64,000 nt of DNA, from contig NZ_JABACJ020000005.1 of assembly GCF_012524165.2 (NCBI RefSeq), positions 124,001-188,000 on the forward strand, given 5' to 3'. The stretch is from Faecalicatena faecalis (GTDB lineage: Bacteria; Bacillota; Clostridia; Lachnospirales; Lachnospiraceae). Position numbers and translations under genes: made by a program. Each line of letters starts with the position of its first letter. Position 1 is the first letter of the stretch. This document shows, piece by piece, positions 1-8,547 of this stretch. The notes beneath the pieces are model-generated. The model was not told where the DNA came from and searched no databases. It saw only the letters and a program-made list of their open reading frames with translations.

Positions 1-723
1 GTCATATACATGCAGCTGAATAACATTGACGTGAAGCAGCGGCTGGAAGGATCGTACACAAGTTACGGTCAGACAGTCGCAAAAGCAATCCGCAGTCTGA
101 TCAGAGCGAATGGACAGAAAGGCATTCTGGACATTGACGCACAGACGTCGGCACAGAAAGACTTCGCGGAAAAACTGCAAGAGTTGATCAACAACAGATT
201 CAAGCCGTTCTTCGAATCGGCGCAAGCCGTCCTGCCGCTGACGTCTGGCTACAAATACACAGACGTCACAAAAAGCACTGCGACGCCGACGCCAGCAGAT
301 CTGAACGAACGAATCAATTATGAATTTGAACTTGCAGGCAGAGCGTTCAAAATCCCGAAAGCCTTAATGCTGGGCGACGTTTCTGACGTGGAGAAAATCA
401 CAAAGAATTTTCTGACGTTTGCCATTGATCCAGTCACTGAAAAATTCGGCGAAGAGATCACGCGCAAGCGTTACGGCGCAAAGCAGTTTGCAAAAGGCAA
501 CTACATAGACATAAACACGAACTGCATTCAGCACATTGATGTGTTCGAACAGTCAACGAATGCGGAAGGGCTTCTTCGAAGTGGTCTGTATTGTATAGAC
601 GAACTTCGAACAAAACTGGGTGACACAGCTTTGAAGACTGACTGGTCACAAAAGCACTATATAACCAAAAACTACACAGAAGCAGAACAAATGGATCATC
701 TTGGACAAGAAAGGGGTGAATAA
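1..723 (+). CDS. Phage portal protein, 3' part only
   Basis: The frame is open through the left window edge, so the N-terminus is missing and the first visible ATG at position 10 is probably internal. The visible 240 residues resemble the C-terminal half of HK97-family portal proteins, with an alpha-helical region rich in Asn, Lys and Glu ending in a charged tail. The portal forms the dodecameric ring through which DNA enters and leaves the capsid. It is followed at once by a ClpP-like protease and an HK97-type capsid gene, the usual head order, and this context carries much of the assignment. Confidence 0.75.
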   Translation, partial: VIYMQLNNIDVKQRLEGSYTSYGQTVAKAIRSLIRANGQKGILDIDAQTSAQKDFAEKLQELINNRFKPFFESAQAVLPLTSGYKYTDVTKSTATPTPADLNERINYEFELAGRAFKIPKALMLGDVSDVEKITKNFLTFAIDPVTEKFGEEITRKRYGAKQFAKGNYIDINTNCIQHIDVFEQSTNAEGLLRSGLYCIDELRTKLGDTALKTDWSQKHYITKNYTEAEQMDHLGQERGE

Positions 724-724
724 G

Positions 725-1612
725 GTGAAGACAGCAGAAAAAGGACAGACACAAGCGCAGGCGCATTATTGTTTCCGGCAGCAGGCGGGAAGCAATATTG
801 TCAAGCTGTACATATACGACGACGTTTCAGAATACGGGGATTTCAACTGGTCAACATGGTCATATGACGAAAGCGAAACTTCCGCAAAGTTCTTCAAAAA
901 AGCACTTGAAGAAGTGTCGGAAACTGACACAATCGAACTTCACATCAATTCATATGGCGGATCAGTGAAAGAAGGCATTGCTATCTATAACATGTTGAAG
1001 CAGAAAAAATGCAAAGAAATCATTGCATATGTTGACGGATTCGCATATTCGATTGCTTCCGTTATTTTGCAGGCGGCAGACAGAAGGATCATGGGACTGG
1101 GGACAAGTCTTTTGATTCACAACATGTGGCTTTCGATTGCCGGAAACGCAGAAGATCTGCGGAAGGCAGCAGACGATCTTGACGTTCTTATGGAATCAAA
1201 CCGACAGATCTATCTTGAACGCGCCACAATCAGCGAAGAAGAGTTGATCGAAATGATGAACAACGAAACCTATTTGACACCAGACAAGGCAGTGGAAATG
1301 GGCTTTGCTGACGAAGTAGACAAAGAAACGGAAGCAGATCCAGAAGACGCACTTGCAGCAGTGCAGCAGCAGTTGCAGCAGCTTCGAAGAACAATGGCAG
1401 AACAGAAATCATTCAGAACAGAACTGCTTGCATTCTGCAAAGGCGCAGCACAAAAGAAAAACGAAGATCAGAACGACGATTCTGACGAAGAGGACGACAC
1501 AGACGACGAAGACGACGAAGACGACGACAAAAACAAAAAGGACGACAAGAAACAGTCAAAAAACCTTGCTGCCTTATTAGCGCAGGCGGCGAAAACAAAT
1601 CTTTCAAAGTGA
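725..1612 (+). CDS. ClpP-like prohead maturation protease
   Basis: The 295-residue product has the ClpP/S49 serine-protease fold. It carries the glycine-rich SYGGSV segment, the catalytic serine in GFAYSIAS, and a histidine in the following IHNMW segment. Such phage proteases cleave the scaffold or the capsid N-terminus during prohead maturation. I chose GTG at 725 because AAAGGGG lies 7 to 8 bases upstream; a TTG at 701 inside the portal gene has no such site. The last 50 residues are a low-complexity Asp/Glu/Lys tail, possibly serving as a scaffold-like extension. It lies between portal and major capsid genes, as expected. Confidence 0.88.
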   Translation: MKTAEKGQTQAQAHYCFRQQAGSNIVKLYIYDDVSEYGDFNWSTWSYDESETSAKFFKKALEEVSETDTIELHINSYGGSVKEGIAIYNMLKQKKCKEIIAYVDGFAYSIASVILQAADRRIMGLGTSLLIHNMWLSIAGNAEDLRKAADDLDVLMESNRQIYLERATISEEELIEMMNNETYLTPDKAVEMGFADEVDKETEADPEDALAAVQQQLQQLRRTMAEQKSFRTELLAFCKGAAQKKNEDQNDDSDEEDDTDDEDDEDDDKNKKDDKKQSKNLAALLAQAAKTNLSK

Positions 1613-1622
1613 GGTAGAAAAA

Positions 1623-2966
1623 ATGAAAAGTAAAGACGTAAAAGCATTAACCAGAGAAGAACTTGCGCAGAAGTTCAATGAAGCATTGAAGACAAACGAT
1701 CCCGAACAGGTAGCGCAGGCAATGGCAGACATGGCAGAGGGGATCCAGAACGAGATCATGGAAAGGGCGCAGTCTGTGGCAAACATTGAACAGCTTGACG
1801 CGCAGGCGTTATCTTCCAGAGGGCTTCGTCAGCTGACTTCCAGCGAAAAGAAGTATTATGAAAAGCTGATTGAAGCAATGAAGTCCGACAATCCAAAGCA
1901 GGCACTTAGTTCTTTAGAAGTGACAATGCCGGAAACGATCATTGAAGACGTGTTCGAAGATTTAAGAAGAGAACACCCGCTTCTTGCAGCGATCAACTTC
2001 CAGAACACAACCTATGTGACAGAGTGGATCTTGAGCAAAAACGGAAAACAGAAAGCAAAATGGGGAGCAATTACGGCAGAGGTAACAAAGGAACTGGAAG
2101 GCGAATTCGAAAAAATGAACATGACTTTGAATTCTCTGACTGCATGGCTGCCGGTTGCGAAGTCTATGCTGGATCTGGGCGCACAGTGGCTTGACAGCTA
2201 CGTCCGCGAGGTATTAAAAGACGCGATCTATTGCGGACTTGAAGAAGCGATTGTGGCTGGCACTGGAATTGATATGCCGATCGGTATGATGAAGGATCTT
2301 TCTGCAAGCAAAACAGAAGAAGAAGCATACCCGGACAAAACAGCCGTAAAGATCACCCGATTCGACGCGCAGCAGTACGGCGGAGTCATTGCGAAGCTTG
2401 CACTTTCCAGAAACAACCGCCCGCGAAAAGTGGCAGGGGTAATCATGGTAGTCAATCCGGTTGACTATTTCGCAAAAGTAATGCCTGCAACAACCGTTCA
2501 GCGTCCAGACGGTACGTTTGCAAATGATGTGCTGCCGTACCCGACAACCGTGATTCAGTGTGAAGAAGTTCCGGCAGGAAAAGCCGTGGTCGGAATTGCT
2601 GACAAATACTTCATGGGAATGGGAACAAGCAAAGACGGCGTGATCGAATATGACGACAGCTACAAGTTTTTACAGCGCGAAAGAGTGTATGCAGCTTTCT
2701 TGTACGGCAATGGAAAGCCGCTTGACAACAACGCATTCACTGTGCTTGACATTTCCGCGCTTGAACCTATGGTCTATGTCGTAGAAACTGGCACAAAAGA
2801 AGTTGTGGTCGAGAAGACTGCATGGACAGAAGAAGAACTGAACGCGCTGACAGTGGACAAGATCAAAGGTCTTGCAGCGTACAAGGGATATGAAATCACA
2901 AAGACTGTGAAGGCGGAAGTGATCGCAGAGTTCCTTGCAGCGCAGGAAGCGGCAGAGCAGGAATAA
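1623..2966 (+). CDS. HK97-type major capsid protein with C-terminal HeH/LEM-like domain
   Basis: The 447-residue protein is the major head subunit. Residues 1 to about 110 are helical and charged, like the scaffold (delta) domain of HK97-type capsids, followed by a shell-forming region. It lies directly after the protease, with an RBS (GAGGTAG) just upstream. The final ~48 residues form a separate helix-extended-helix module starting at TEEELNAL. The same module ends the tail tube protein at 4398-5108, with about 34 of 46 positions identical. It may be surface-exposed decoration or a nucleic-acid or partner-binding tag. Confidence 0.9.
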   Translation: MKSKDVKALTREELAQKFNEALKTNDPEQVAQAMADMAEGIQNEIMERAQSVANIEQLDAQALSSRGLRQLTSSEKKYYEKLIEAMKSDNPKQALSSLEVTMPETIIEDVFEDLRREHPLLAAINFQNTTYVTEWILSKNGKQKAKWGAITAEVTKELEGEFEKMNMTLNSLTAWLPVAKSMLDLGAQWLDSYVREVLKDAIYCGLEEAIVAGTGIDMPIGMMKDLSASKTEEEAYPDKTAVKITRFDAQQYGGVIAKLALSRNNRPRKVAGVIMVVNPVDYFAKVMPATTVQRPDGTFANDVLPYPTTVIQCEEVPAGKAVVGIADKYFMGMGTSKDGVIEYDDSYKFLQRERVYAAFLYGNGKPLDNNAFTVLDISALEPMVYVVETGTKEVVVEKTAWTEEELNALTVDKIKGLAAYKGYEITKTVKAEVIAEFLAAQEAAEQE

Positions 2967-3021
2967 AAAGGACGGCAGCAGGGCTGAAAAGCTTTGCTGC
3001 CATTGTCGAAGGCGGTGAAGT

Positions 3022-3333
3022 ATGGAGAACATAACCAACAAAGACGAACTTCTGGAACAAATTCTGAATGAACTTGATCACACATTTCACGACGAAGCAT
3101 TTGAAAAGAAAATCAATGGGATCATAAAGCGTGGCAAAGCATATCTGAATGACAAATTCGGATCCGAAATCAATTTTGCAGAAGACGGAATCGCAATGGA
3201 ATTGCTTGTGTCATATTGCAGATATGGAAGATCAAATGCGATCGAACAGTTTCGGCATGATTTTCAGACAGAATTGACAGCACTTGCGCTTCGTGGAGCA
3301 TTAAAGAGTGCAGAAAGCGGGGAAACGCAATGA
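3022..3333 (+). CDS. Head-tail connector (gp6-like adaptor)
   Basis: This 103-residue, mostly helical protein follows the major capsid gene and overlaps the next gene by four bases (ATGA at 3330). Size, helical content and position match phage head-tail adaptors of the HK97 gp6 / SPP1 gp15 type, which form a ring under the portal. No catalytic motif is visible and the assignment rests mainly on gene order. Confidence 0.65.
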   Translation: MENITNKDELLEQILNELDHTFHDEAFEKKINGIIKRGKAYLNDKFGSEINFAEDGIAMELLVSYCRYGRSNAIEQFRHDFQTELTALALRGALKSAESGETQ

Positions 3334-3665
3334 AAAGCAAATTCGAAGAATTCAACGACGGAATCGCAAGGCTTTATTCTGTGAATGACGACGAAAAACT
3401 GGTTCCGAAAATGAAAGAAGAAATCCGTTTCGGAGAGGAAAACGTCAGCATTCAAAGGCATTATGCAGCGCAGTCGGCAGATCGGCAAGTGGATCGCATG
3501 ATACATGTGTTATATTCGCCGATATTCGAAGCGCATGACGTGATTGTCATTGAAGAAGAACAGTTTGACGTCGAAAAAGTGGACAATTTGAAAAAGAACT
3601 TCCCGCCGATCTCAAAACTGACGCTGATCAAGCTTGAAAAGCACAGAAAGAAGGAATTTGCGTGA
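3330..3665 (+). CDS. Head-tail joining / head-closure protein
   Basis: The 111-residue protein is predicted to be beta-rich with a basic C-terminus. It is placed second in the connector cassette, where head-closure proteins of the SPP1 gp16 type are found. It starts inside the stop of the previous gene (ATGA) and ends in a GTGA overlap with the next, so translation is probably coupled along the cassette. Function is inferred from order and size. Confidence 0.6.
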   Translation: MKSKFEEFNDGIARLYSVNDDEKLVPKMKEEIRFGEENVSIQRHYAAQSADRQVDRMIHVLYSPIFEAHDVIVIEEEQFDVEKVDNLKKNFPPISKLTLIKLEKHRKKEFA

Positions 3666-4069
3666 AAGTAAATGCTGGAAATGCGATCAAGCCGGAACAA
3701 TTTGCAGGAGAATTGGCAAGTGTTCTGGAAGACTGGTACAACACGGAAGAAGCAAAGTTTTTTGACGCGATCGACGAAGCTGCGGAAAAGTGCAATGAAA
3801 CAGCGAAGTCGTATCTTTCGAAAGGACACGGCATTTCAACGGGGGAATACATAGGACATTTCGCGATTGAAAAAGAAATGCTGACAAAGCACCATAAGCA
3901 GGCGACATGGTACGTTGAAGCCCCAGAATACCGCTTGACGCATTTGCTTGAAAACGGACACGCAAAGAGAAACGGCGGAAGGACAAAGCCAGTGAAGCAT
4001 ATTGCACACGGGCGAAGAATAGCAGAACAAGTTCTTGAAGAGAGAATGAAAGACATGTGGCAGGGGTGA
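3662..4069 (+). CDS. HK97 gp10-like tail completion protein
   Basis: The 135-residue basic protein contains the segment RLTHLLENGHAKRNGG, which resembles the conserved histidine/glycine region of HK97 gp10-family proteins in Gram-positive phages. These act at the head-tail junction or tail completion. It starts with GTG overlapping the previous stop codon, which indicates coupled translation. The next gene begins five bases downstream of its stop. Confidence 0.68.
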   Translation: MKVNAGNAIKPEQFAGELASVLEDWYNTEEAKFFDAIDEAAEKCNETAKSYLSKGHGISTGEYIGHFAIEKEMLTKHHKQATWYVEAPEYRLTHLLENGHAKRNGGRTKPVKHIAHGRRIAEQVLEERMKDMWQG

Positions 4070-4073
4070 GAAA

Positions 4074-4394
4074 ATGGAAGACATTGTGAAAGCACTTGAA
4101 GACGAAACAAAGATTCCAACGGCAGACACGGCTTTCACAAAGCCACAGAAGCTGCCGTTCACGGTTGTTCTGAATACGGTTGAAAGCGACGGCGACGACT
4201 TCAAACACAGAATCGTTCTTCACAACGATCTTGCGGTTGAATTTTACGCCGAACGAATCGACAGAGCAAACGAAAAGAAGCTGGAAGCATTCTTCGACAA
4301 ACAGTTCTGGAATTGGAAGAGGGAAAGAACATGGCTGACGGACGAAAAGTGCTTCGAAACAATATATCTGATCAACTATACAGAAAGGGTGTAA
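4074..4394 (+). CDS. Tail terminator-like / minor tail protein
   Basis: This 106-residue protein lies between the gp10-like gene and the tail tube gene, where siphoviruses encode the tail terminator. It has several aromatic residues in its C-terminal half and no motif I can name. The gap to the tail tube gene is only three bases, so both are on the same transcript. The assignment is by position. Confidence 0.5.
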   Translation: MEDIVKALEDETKIPTADTAFTKPQKLPFTVVLNTVESDGDDFKHRIVLHNDLAVEFYAERIDRANEKKLEAFFDKQFWNWKRERTWLTDEKCFETIYLINYTERV

Positions 4395-4397
4395 AAA

Positions 4398-5108
4398 ATG
4401 AAAAAAGGATCAAAAGAAAAAGTCACAATGGGAAGCGGCGAAGTGTTCATTGATGAATTCAACGGACAGCTGCCGGAGTTTCAAACTTTAATCACGACCA
4501 TGATGACTGACGAAAAGCGTGCAGGCTGGATCAAGGGCGGCGCGTCGATCGAATACAAGCCGACAATGACCACAGAAAAAGACGATCTGGGGCATATCGT
4601 GAAAGAAGTGCTGACTGACGAAGAAGCAACATTCAAGACGGGGCTTTTCACATGGAACGCAGAAACATTGCAGAAGCTGTGTTCTACGGCACGACTTGAA
4701 ACAGCGGGAAAGTACAGAATCTTGAAAGTGGGCGGAACTTCCAACGACGACGGCAAGCAGTACGTCATTCTGTTTGTGCATAAAGATCCAGTGGAAGGAA
4801 ATTGCTATCTTGTTATTGTCGGCAGAAATTCAGCCGGATTCACGATCACATGGGCGACAGATTCCGCGACGGTTATTGACGCAGAATTCGGCTGCAAGCC
4901 GCAGGACGACGAAGGCACGCTGATCCAGTTCGTTGAAGAAATCGACGAAGAGTACAAGGAAGAGTACACAGAAGAGGAATTGAACGTGCTGACGATTGAA
5001 CAGATCAAACTGATTGCGACAGCGAAGGGATATACAATCACAAAGACTGTAAAAGCAGAAATTATCGCAGAATTTCTTGCAGCACAGGAAGCAGCAAAGC
5101 AGCAGTAA
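4398..5108 (+). CDS. Major tail tube protein with C-terminal HeH/LEM-like domain
   Basis: The 236-residue protein sits just before the tail chaperone pair, the position of the major tail subunit that polymerises into the tube. The first ~185 residues are beta-rich, as in tube proteins. An acidic linker then leads into a C-terminal helix-extended-helix module (TEEELNVL onward) nearly the same as the one on the capsid protein. A strong stem-loop lies eight bases after the stop. Confidence 0.82.
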   Translation: MKKGSKEKVTMGSGEVFIDEFNGQLPEFQTLITTMMTDEKRAGWIKGGASIEYKPTMTTEKDDLGHIVKEVLTDEEATFKTGLFTWNAETLQKLCSTARLETAGKYRILKVGGTSNDDGKQYVILFVHKDPVEGNCYLVIVGRNSAGFTITWATDSATVIDAEFGCKPQDDEGTLIQFVEEIDEEYKEEYTEEELNVLTIEQIKLIATAKGYTITKTVKAEIIAEFLAAQEAAKQQ

Positions 5109-5115
5109 ATGAAAA

Positions 5116-5135
5116 GGGGCTGGGGAACCAGCCCC
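5116..5135 (+). other. Stem-loop after the tail tube gene
   Basis: An 8-bp perfect GC-rich stem (GGGGCTGG pairing with CCAGCCCC) has a GGAA loop. It is not followed by a T run, so it is not a classic terminator. It may stabilise the abundant upstream tube message or reduce transcription into the chaperone genes. Confidence 0.6.
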
Positions 5136-5161
5136 AGAACAGATGAAAGGAAGGAAAGTGC

Positions 5162-5539
5162 ATGAATTACAAAGTAAATTTTCAAAAAGCGAAAAGAAAT
5201 TACATGGTTTTGACCTTTGACGACGTTGAAGACGGAAAACAGATCGAAAAAACAATTCTGGTAGGTATGCCGAAGAAGAAAATATTCGACATGCTTATGG
5301 ATCTGCAAGACACAATCAAATTGAATGGCGAACCAGAGGACGAAAAGGAGAAGTCGCAGAGAAACAGACAGATCATTGATGAAGTGTATGAACTTGTCAG
5401 CGTGATTCTGTCAAACAATATGGCTGGTGAAAAAATAACGGTTGACTGGGTTAGCGAACAAATGGAATTCGGAGAAATGAAAGAATTTCTTGCAATGTAT
5501 GTGCGATTCTGCAAAGGGGAAGCAGCTGCCCCAAATTAA
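5162..5539 (+). CDS. Tail assembly chaperone, short form (gpG-like)
   Basis: The 125-residue acidic protein lies between tail tube and tape measure genes, the position of the lambda gpG-type chaperone. Its RBS (GAAAGGAAGG) is good. The stop codon TAA at 5537-5539 directly follows a slippery heptamer, and the -1 frame is open for a further 89 codons. This implies the usual two-product arrangement of short chaperone and longer frameshift fusion. Confidence 0.82.
   Translation: MNYKVNFQKAKRNYMVLTFDDVEDGKQIEKTILVGMPKKKIFDMLMDLQDTIKLNGEPEDEKEKSQRNRQIIDEVYELVSVILSNNMAGEKITVDWVSEQMEFGEMKEFLAMYVRFCKGEAAAPN
5530..5536 (+). promoter_or_regulatory. -1 ribosomal frameshift site (C CCA AAT)
   Basis: In the reading frame of the short chaperone the bases read C CCA AAT then TAA, which fits the X XXY YYZ pattern for simultaneous -1 slippage (CCA to CCC, AAT to AAA). 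The stop immediately after it would favour pausing. A short hairpin is possible at 5565-5578 (CGAAG pairing with CTTCG). The site joins two frames that are fused in this way in most siphoviruses. Confidence 0.78.
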
Positions 5540-5805
5540 CGATCCCGTTCTATCCGCTTGACGACGAAGACTGCTTCGACATACCGACGTATTATGAACA
5601 CTTAGTGCATGAATACACGGGGTTGAATGTGAATGAAATTGAAGAACTGGAATACATAGACTATTTGCAATACAGACGCGACGCTTTCATTCACGAAATG
5701 AACAAGACAGAGGAAGGGCGGGAATATCTGGAAAACGCATACACACTGACACAGACTAAGCCAGACAGAATCAAGCTGCGATCACTTTTCGGAAAGAAAG
5801 GGTGA
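5530..5805 (+). CDS. -1 frame extension of the tail chaperone (gpGT-like)
   Basis: The -1 frame is open from the slippery site to the stop at 5803-5805. The only in-frame start codon near its beginning is a GTG at 5605 with no recognisable ribosome-binding site. I therefore read it as the T-like domain of a fusion of about 214 residues beginning at 5162. In lambda-type tails the T domain recruits the tape measure protein, whose gene begins five bases downstream. Confidence 0.75.
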   Translation, partial: PKLTIPFYPLDDEDCFDIPTYYEHLVHEYTGLNVNEIEELEYIDYLQYRRDAFIHEMNKTEEGREYLENAYTLTQTKPDRIKLRSLFGKKG

Positions 5806-5809
5806 AAGC

Positions 5810-8542
5810 ATGGCGAAAGGCTTGAAGGGCATTACAGTCACGATCGACGGAAATCCGACGCCATTGAACAAAGCATTGTCGTCGGTCAACACTAATGCAA
5901 AAAGCCTACAATCTGAATTAAAGGGCGTCAATTCTCTTTTGAAGTTAGATCCGAAAAACACAGAATTGATCGCACAAAAGCAAATAATTTTGAAAAACGC
6001 CGTTTCCGAAACAGAAGAGAAGTTAAAACTTCTGACACAAGCTGAAAAGGAAATGTCGGCAGCAGGAAAGGACATAAACGACGACGGTTACAGAGATCTA
6101 CAGCGTGAAATCGTACTTGCACGTTCGAAGCTGACTGAATTTAAGACGGAACTGAAAGCCGTTGAAGAGCAGCAGAAGAAAACGGCAAAAGAATCAGAAA
6201 CACTGGGGCAAAAGATCGGGAAATTCGCAAGCCATATTCCCGTCGTGAATAAGCTTGCAGACGGCTTTGTTTCTGTAAAATCGAAGATCACGGACACTGT
6301 GAAACAGTCCGAAGGAATCAAAAAGATTTCTTCTGCGATAGAAGGGGCAAAACAGAAAGCGGAAGACTTCAAGAACGCGCACCCAGCTGTGCAGAAGGTG
6401 GCGGACGCGTTCGGGAAAGTAAAGACAACGGCAGAGGACGTGAAAGCGAAACTTCCGTCTGTGTCAACAGCACTGAAAGCCACTGGCGACGCGGCGGCAG
6501 CAGCGGCGAAGGGCGGATTCACGGTTTTGACGGGTGTTGTTGGCGGAACGGTCAAAGCGTTCGCGGCGTTTTCAACAGCAGCTGTCACGGCAGGCGTAGC
6601 AGTTGGAAAAGCAGCTGTCGATTCATATGCAGAATACGAACAGCTTGTCGGCGGCGTTGATACACTGTTCGGCGAATCTTCGGAAGCAGTGCAAAAATAC
6701 GCCGATAACGCATACAAGACGGCTGGAATGTCTGCAAATGAGTACATGCAGACTGTAACAAGCTTTTCTGCGTCGCTGCTTCAAAGCATGGGCGGCGACA
6801 CAGAAGCAGCCGCGAAAAAAGCAGACATGGCAATCGTTGACATGTCTGACAACGCAAATAAAATGGGTTCAAGCATAGAATCCATACAGAACGCATATCA
6901 AGGCTTTGCAAAGCAGAATTATACAATGCTTGACAACTTAAAGCTGGGATATGGCGGCACGAAAGAAGAAATGCAAAGGCTTCTGGACGACGCAACGAAG
7001 CTTTCTGGCGTAGAATATGACATTTCAAGTTATTCAGACATAGTTGACGCGATCCATGTCGTACAAACTGAAATGGGAATCACGGGAACGACGGCAAAAG
7101 AAGCAAGCACGACAATCACTGGTTCAATCAGTTCCATGAAAGGGGCATACCAGAATTTATTGACTGGGCTTGCAGACGGCGACGCGGATCTGGATTCACT
7201 GATCGACGACTTGGCGAATTCCGTTCTGACGGTAATTGACAATATTGTTCCGCGCATTCTGGAAACTGTACCGCGAATCGTGGAAGCAGTGCCACAGCTG
7301 GCGGAAAGCCTTTCAACTGTAGCAAATGAACTTGCGACGCAGGCAGGAACGCTGATTCAATCGCTACTGCCGCCGCTACTACAAGCATTTTTCACGCTGA
7401 TTCAAACAGCGATCAACACACTTCCGACACTTCTGCCGCAGCTTCTCAATGCGGCAATGACGCTTTTCACTGGGATATTATCGGGACTACAACAGACAAT
7501 CCCGCTTCTTCTGGCAATGCTGCCAGACATGATCAATCAAGTGACAGCGACGCTTTCAGCAAATCTTCCGCAGATCATAGCTTCTGGAATTGATATTCTT
7601 ATCAGCTTGATCAACGGAATCACGCAAACGATCCCCACACTTATTCAAGCAATTATTGATTTATTCCCCGTGATTTTGAATTCTATTGCGGAGAATTTAC
7701 CAAAAATCGTACAAGCCGGACTTGAATTGCTGATCTCACTGGTCAACGGAATTGTGCAGGCAATCCCCCAGCTGATCGCAATGCTTCCGACAATCATCAC
7801 GACGATCGTTTCGACATTGACTGGAATGCTGCCGCGAATCATTCAAGCCGGAATCACGATTTTGACTTCGCTGATCAGCGGAATCATTCAAGCGATTCCC
7901 CAGCTGATCGCAGCCGTTCCACAGATTATACAGTCAATCGTCACAACACTGACGACGAATTTGCCTAAAATCATTCAAATGGGAATCCAGCTGATCGGAT
8001 CTTTGATCAGCGGACTTGTGCAGGCAATCCCGTCGCTGATCGCAGCCGTCCCGCAGATTATATCTGCAATCTGGGACACGATTATGAACACAAACTGGCT
8101 GCAATTAGGAAGAAACATCATAGACGGAGTAATTCAAGGCGTAAAGAACGCAGCAAGCAGTCTGATCAATGTGTTCAAAGATCTTGCCTCGTCAGCACTG
8201 GACGCCGTGAAAGATTTCTTCGGGATTCATTCGCCGTCAACGGTAATGCGCGATCAAGTCGGAAAAATGCTTCCGGCTGGTATGGCAGAGGGTGTCGAAG
8301 AAGGAATGGACGAAGAGGAAGCGCGAATTCAAGAAGCAATGCGAAAAGGCGTTCCGACAACTATTGACAGTTATATCAACGCAAAAGGTGGTTCGGTGGA
8401 AATGGCAGCAGCGGCAGCAGGCGGCGGCTTCACGCAGAACATCACAATCAACAGTCCGAAGGAATTGTCGCCGTCAGAGGTGGCACGACAGACAAGGAAC
8501 CAGACAAGACAAATTGTGCTGAATATGAACAAGAAAGGGTGA
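5810..8542 (+). CDS. Tail tape measure protein
   Basis: At 910 residues this is the longest phage gene. The first ~150 residues are charged and coiled-coil-like. A hydrophobic Ala/Val-rich stretch lies near 235-265, followed by a TP901-type tape measure region. The C-terminus has the motif FGIHSPSTVM common in these proteins. Between 7433 and 8092 I count five tandem 44-residue repeats, each beginning with Leu-Pro and containing an Ile-Pro-containing segment. The protein sets tail length and probably helps DNA cross the envelope. The start has an AAGAAAGGG site. Confidence 0.93.
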   Translation: MAKGLKGITVTIDGNPTPLNKALSSVNTNAKSLQSELKGVNSLLKLDPKNTELIAQKQIILKNAVSETEEKLKLLTQAEKEMSAAGKDINDDGYRDLQREIVLARSKLTEFKTELKAVEEQQKKTAKESETLGQKIGKFASHIPVVNKLADGFVSVKSKITDTVKQSEGIKKISSAIEGAKQKAEDFKNAHPAVQKVADAFGKVKTTAEDVKAKLPSVSTALKATGDAAAAAAKGGFTVLTGVVGGTVKAFAAFSTAAVTAGVAVGKAAVDSYAEYEQLVGGVDTLFGESSEAVQKYADNAYKTAGMSANEYMQTVTSFSASLLQSMGGDTEAAAKKADMAIVDMSDNANKMGSSIESIQNAYQGFAKQNYTMLDNLKLGYGGTKEEMQRLLDDATKLSGVEYDISSYSDIVDAIHVVQTEMGITGTTAKEASTTITGSISSMKGAYQNLLTGLADGDADLDSLIDDLANSVLTVIDNIVPRILETVPRIVEAVPQLAESLSTVANELATQAGTLIQSLLPPLLQAFFTLIQTAINTLPTLLPQLLNAAMTLFTGILSGLQQTIPLLLAMLPDMINQVTATLSANLPQIIASGIDILISLINGITQTIPTLIQAIIDLFPVILNSIAENLPKIVQAGLELLISLVNGIVQAIPQLIAMLPTIITTIVSTLTGMLPRIIQAGITILTSLISGIIQAIPQLIAAVPQIIQSIVTTLTTNLPKIIQMGIQLIGSLISGLVQAIPSLIAAVPQIISAIWDTIMNTNWLQLGRNIIDGVIQGVKNAASSLINVFKDLASSALDAVKDFFGIHSPSTVMRDQVGKMLPAGMAEGVEEGMDEEEARIQEAMRKGVPTTIDSYINAKGGSVEMAAAAAGGGFTQNITINSPKELSPSEVARQTRNQTRQIVLNMNKKG
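7433..8092 (+). repeat. Five tandem 132-bp coding repeats in the tape measure gene
   Basis: Units begin at 7433, 7565, 7697, 7829 and 7961, each encoding exactly 44 residues with a shared pattern: Leu-Pro-x-[IL][IVL], a hydrophobic run, then Ile-Pro and a second hydrophobic run. The units have diverged in DNA, so expansion is not recent. Confidence 0.8.
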
Positions 8543-8547
8543 AGAAA

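Noticed and set aside
5605..5805. Independent small phage gene starting at GTG 5605
   Set aside because: No RBS, and the frame is open back to a slippery heptamer; a frameshift fusion explains it better.
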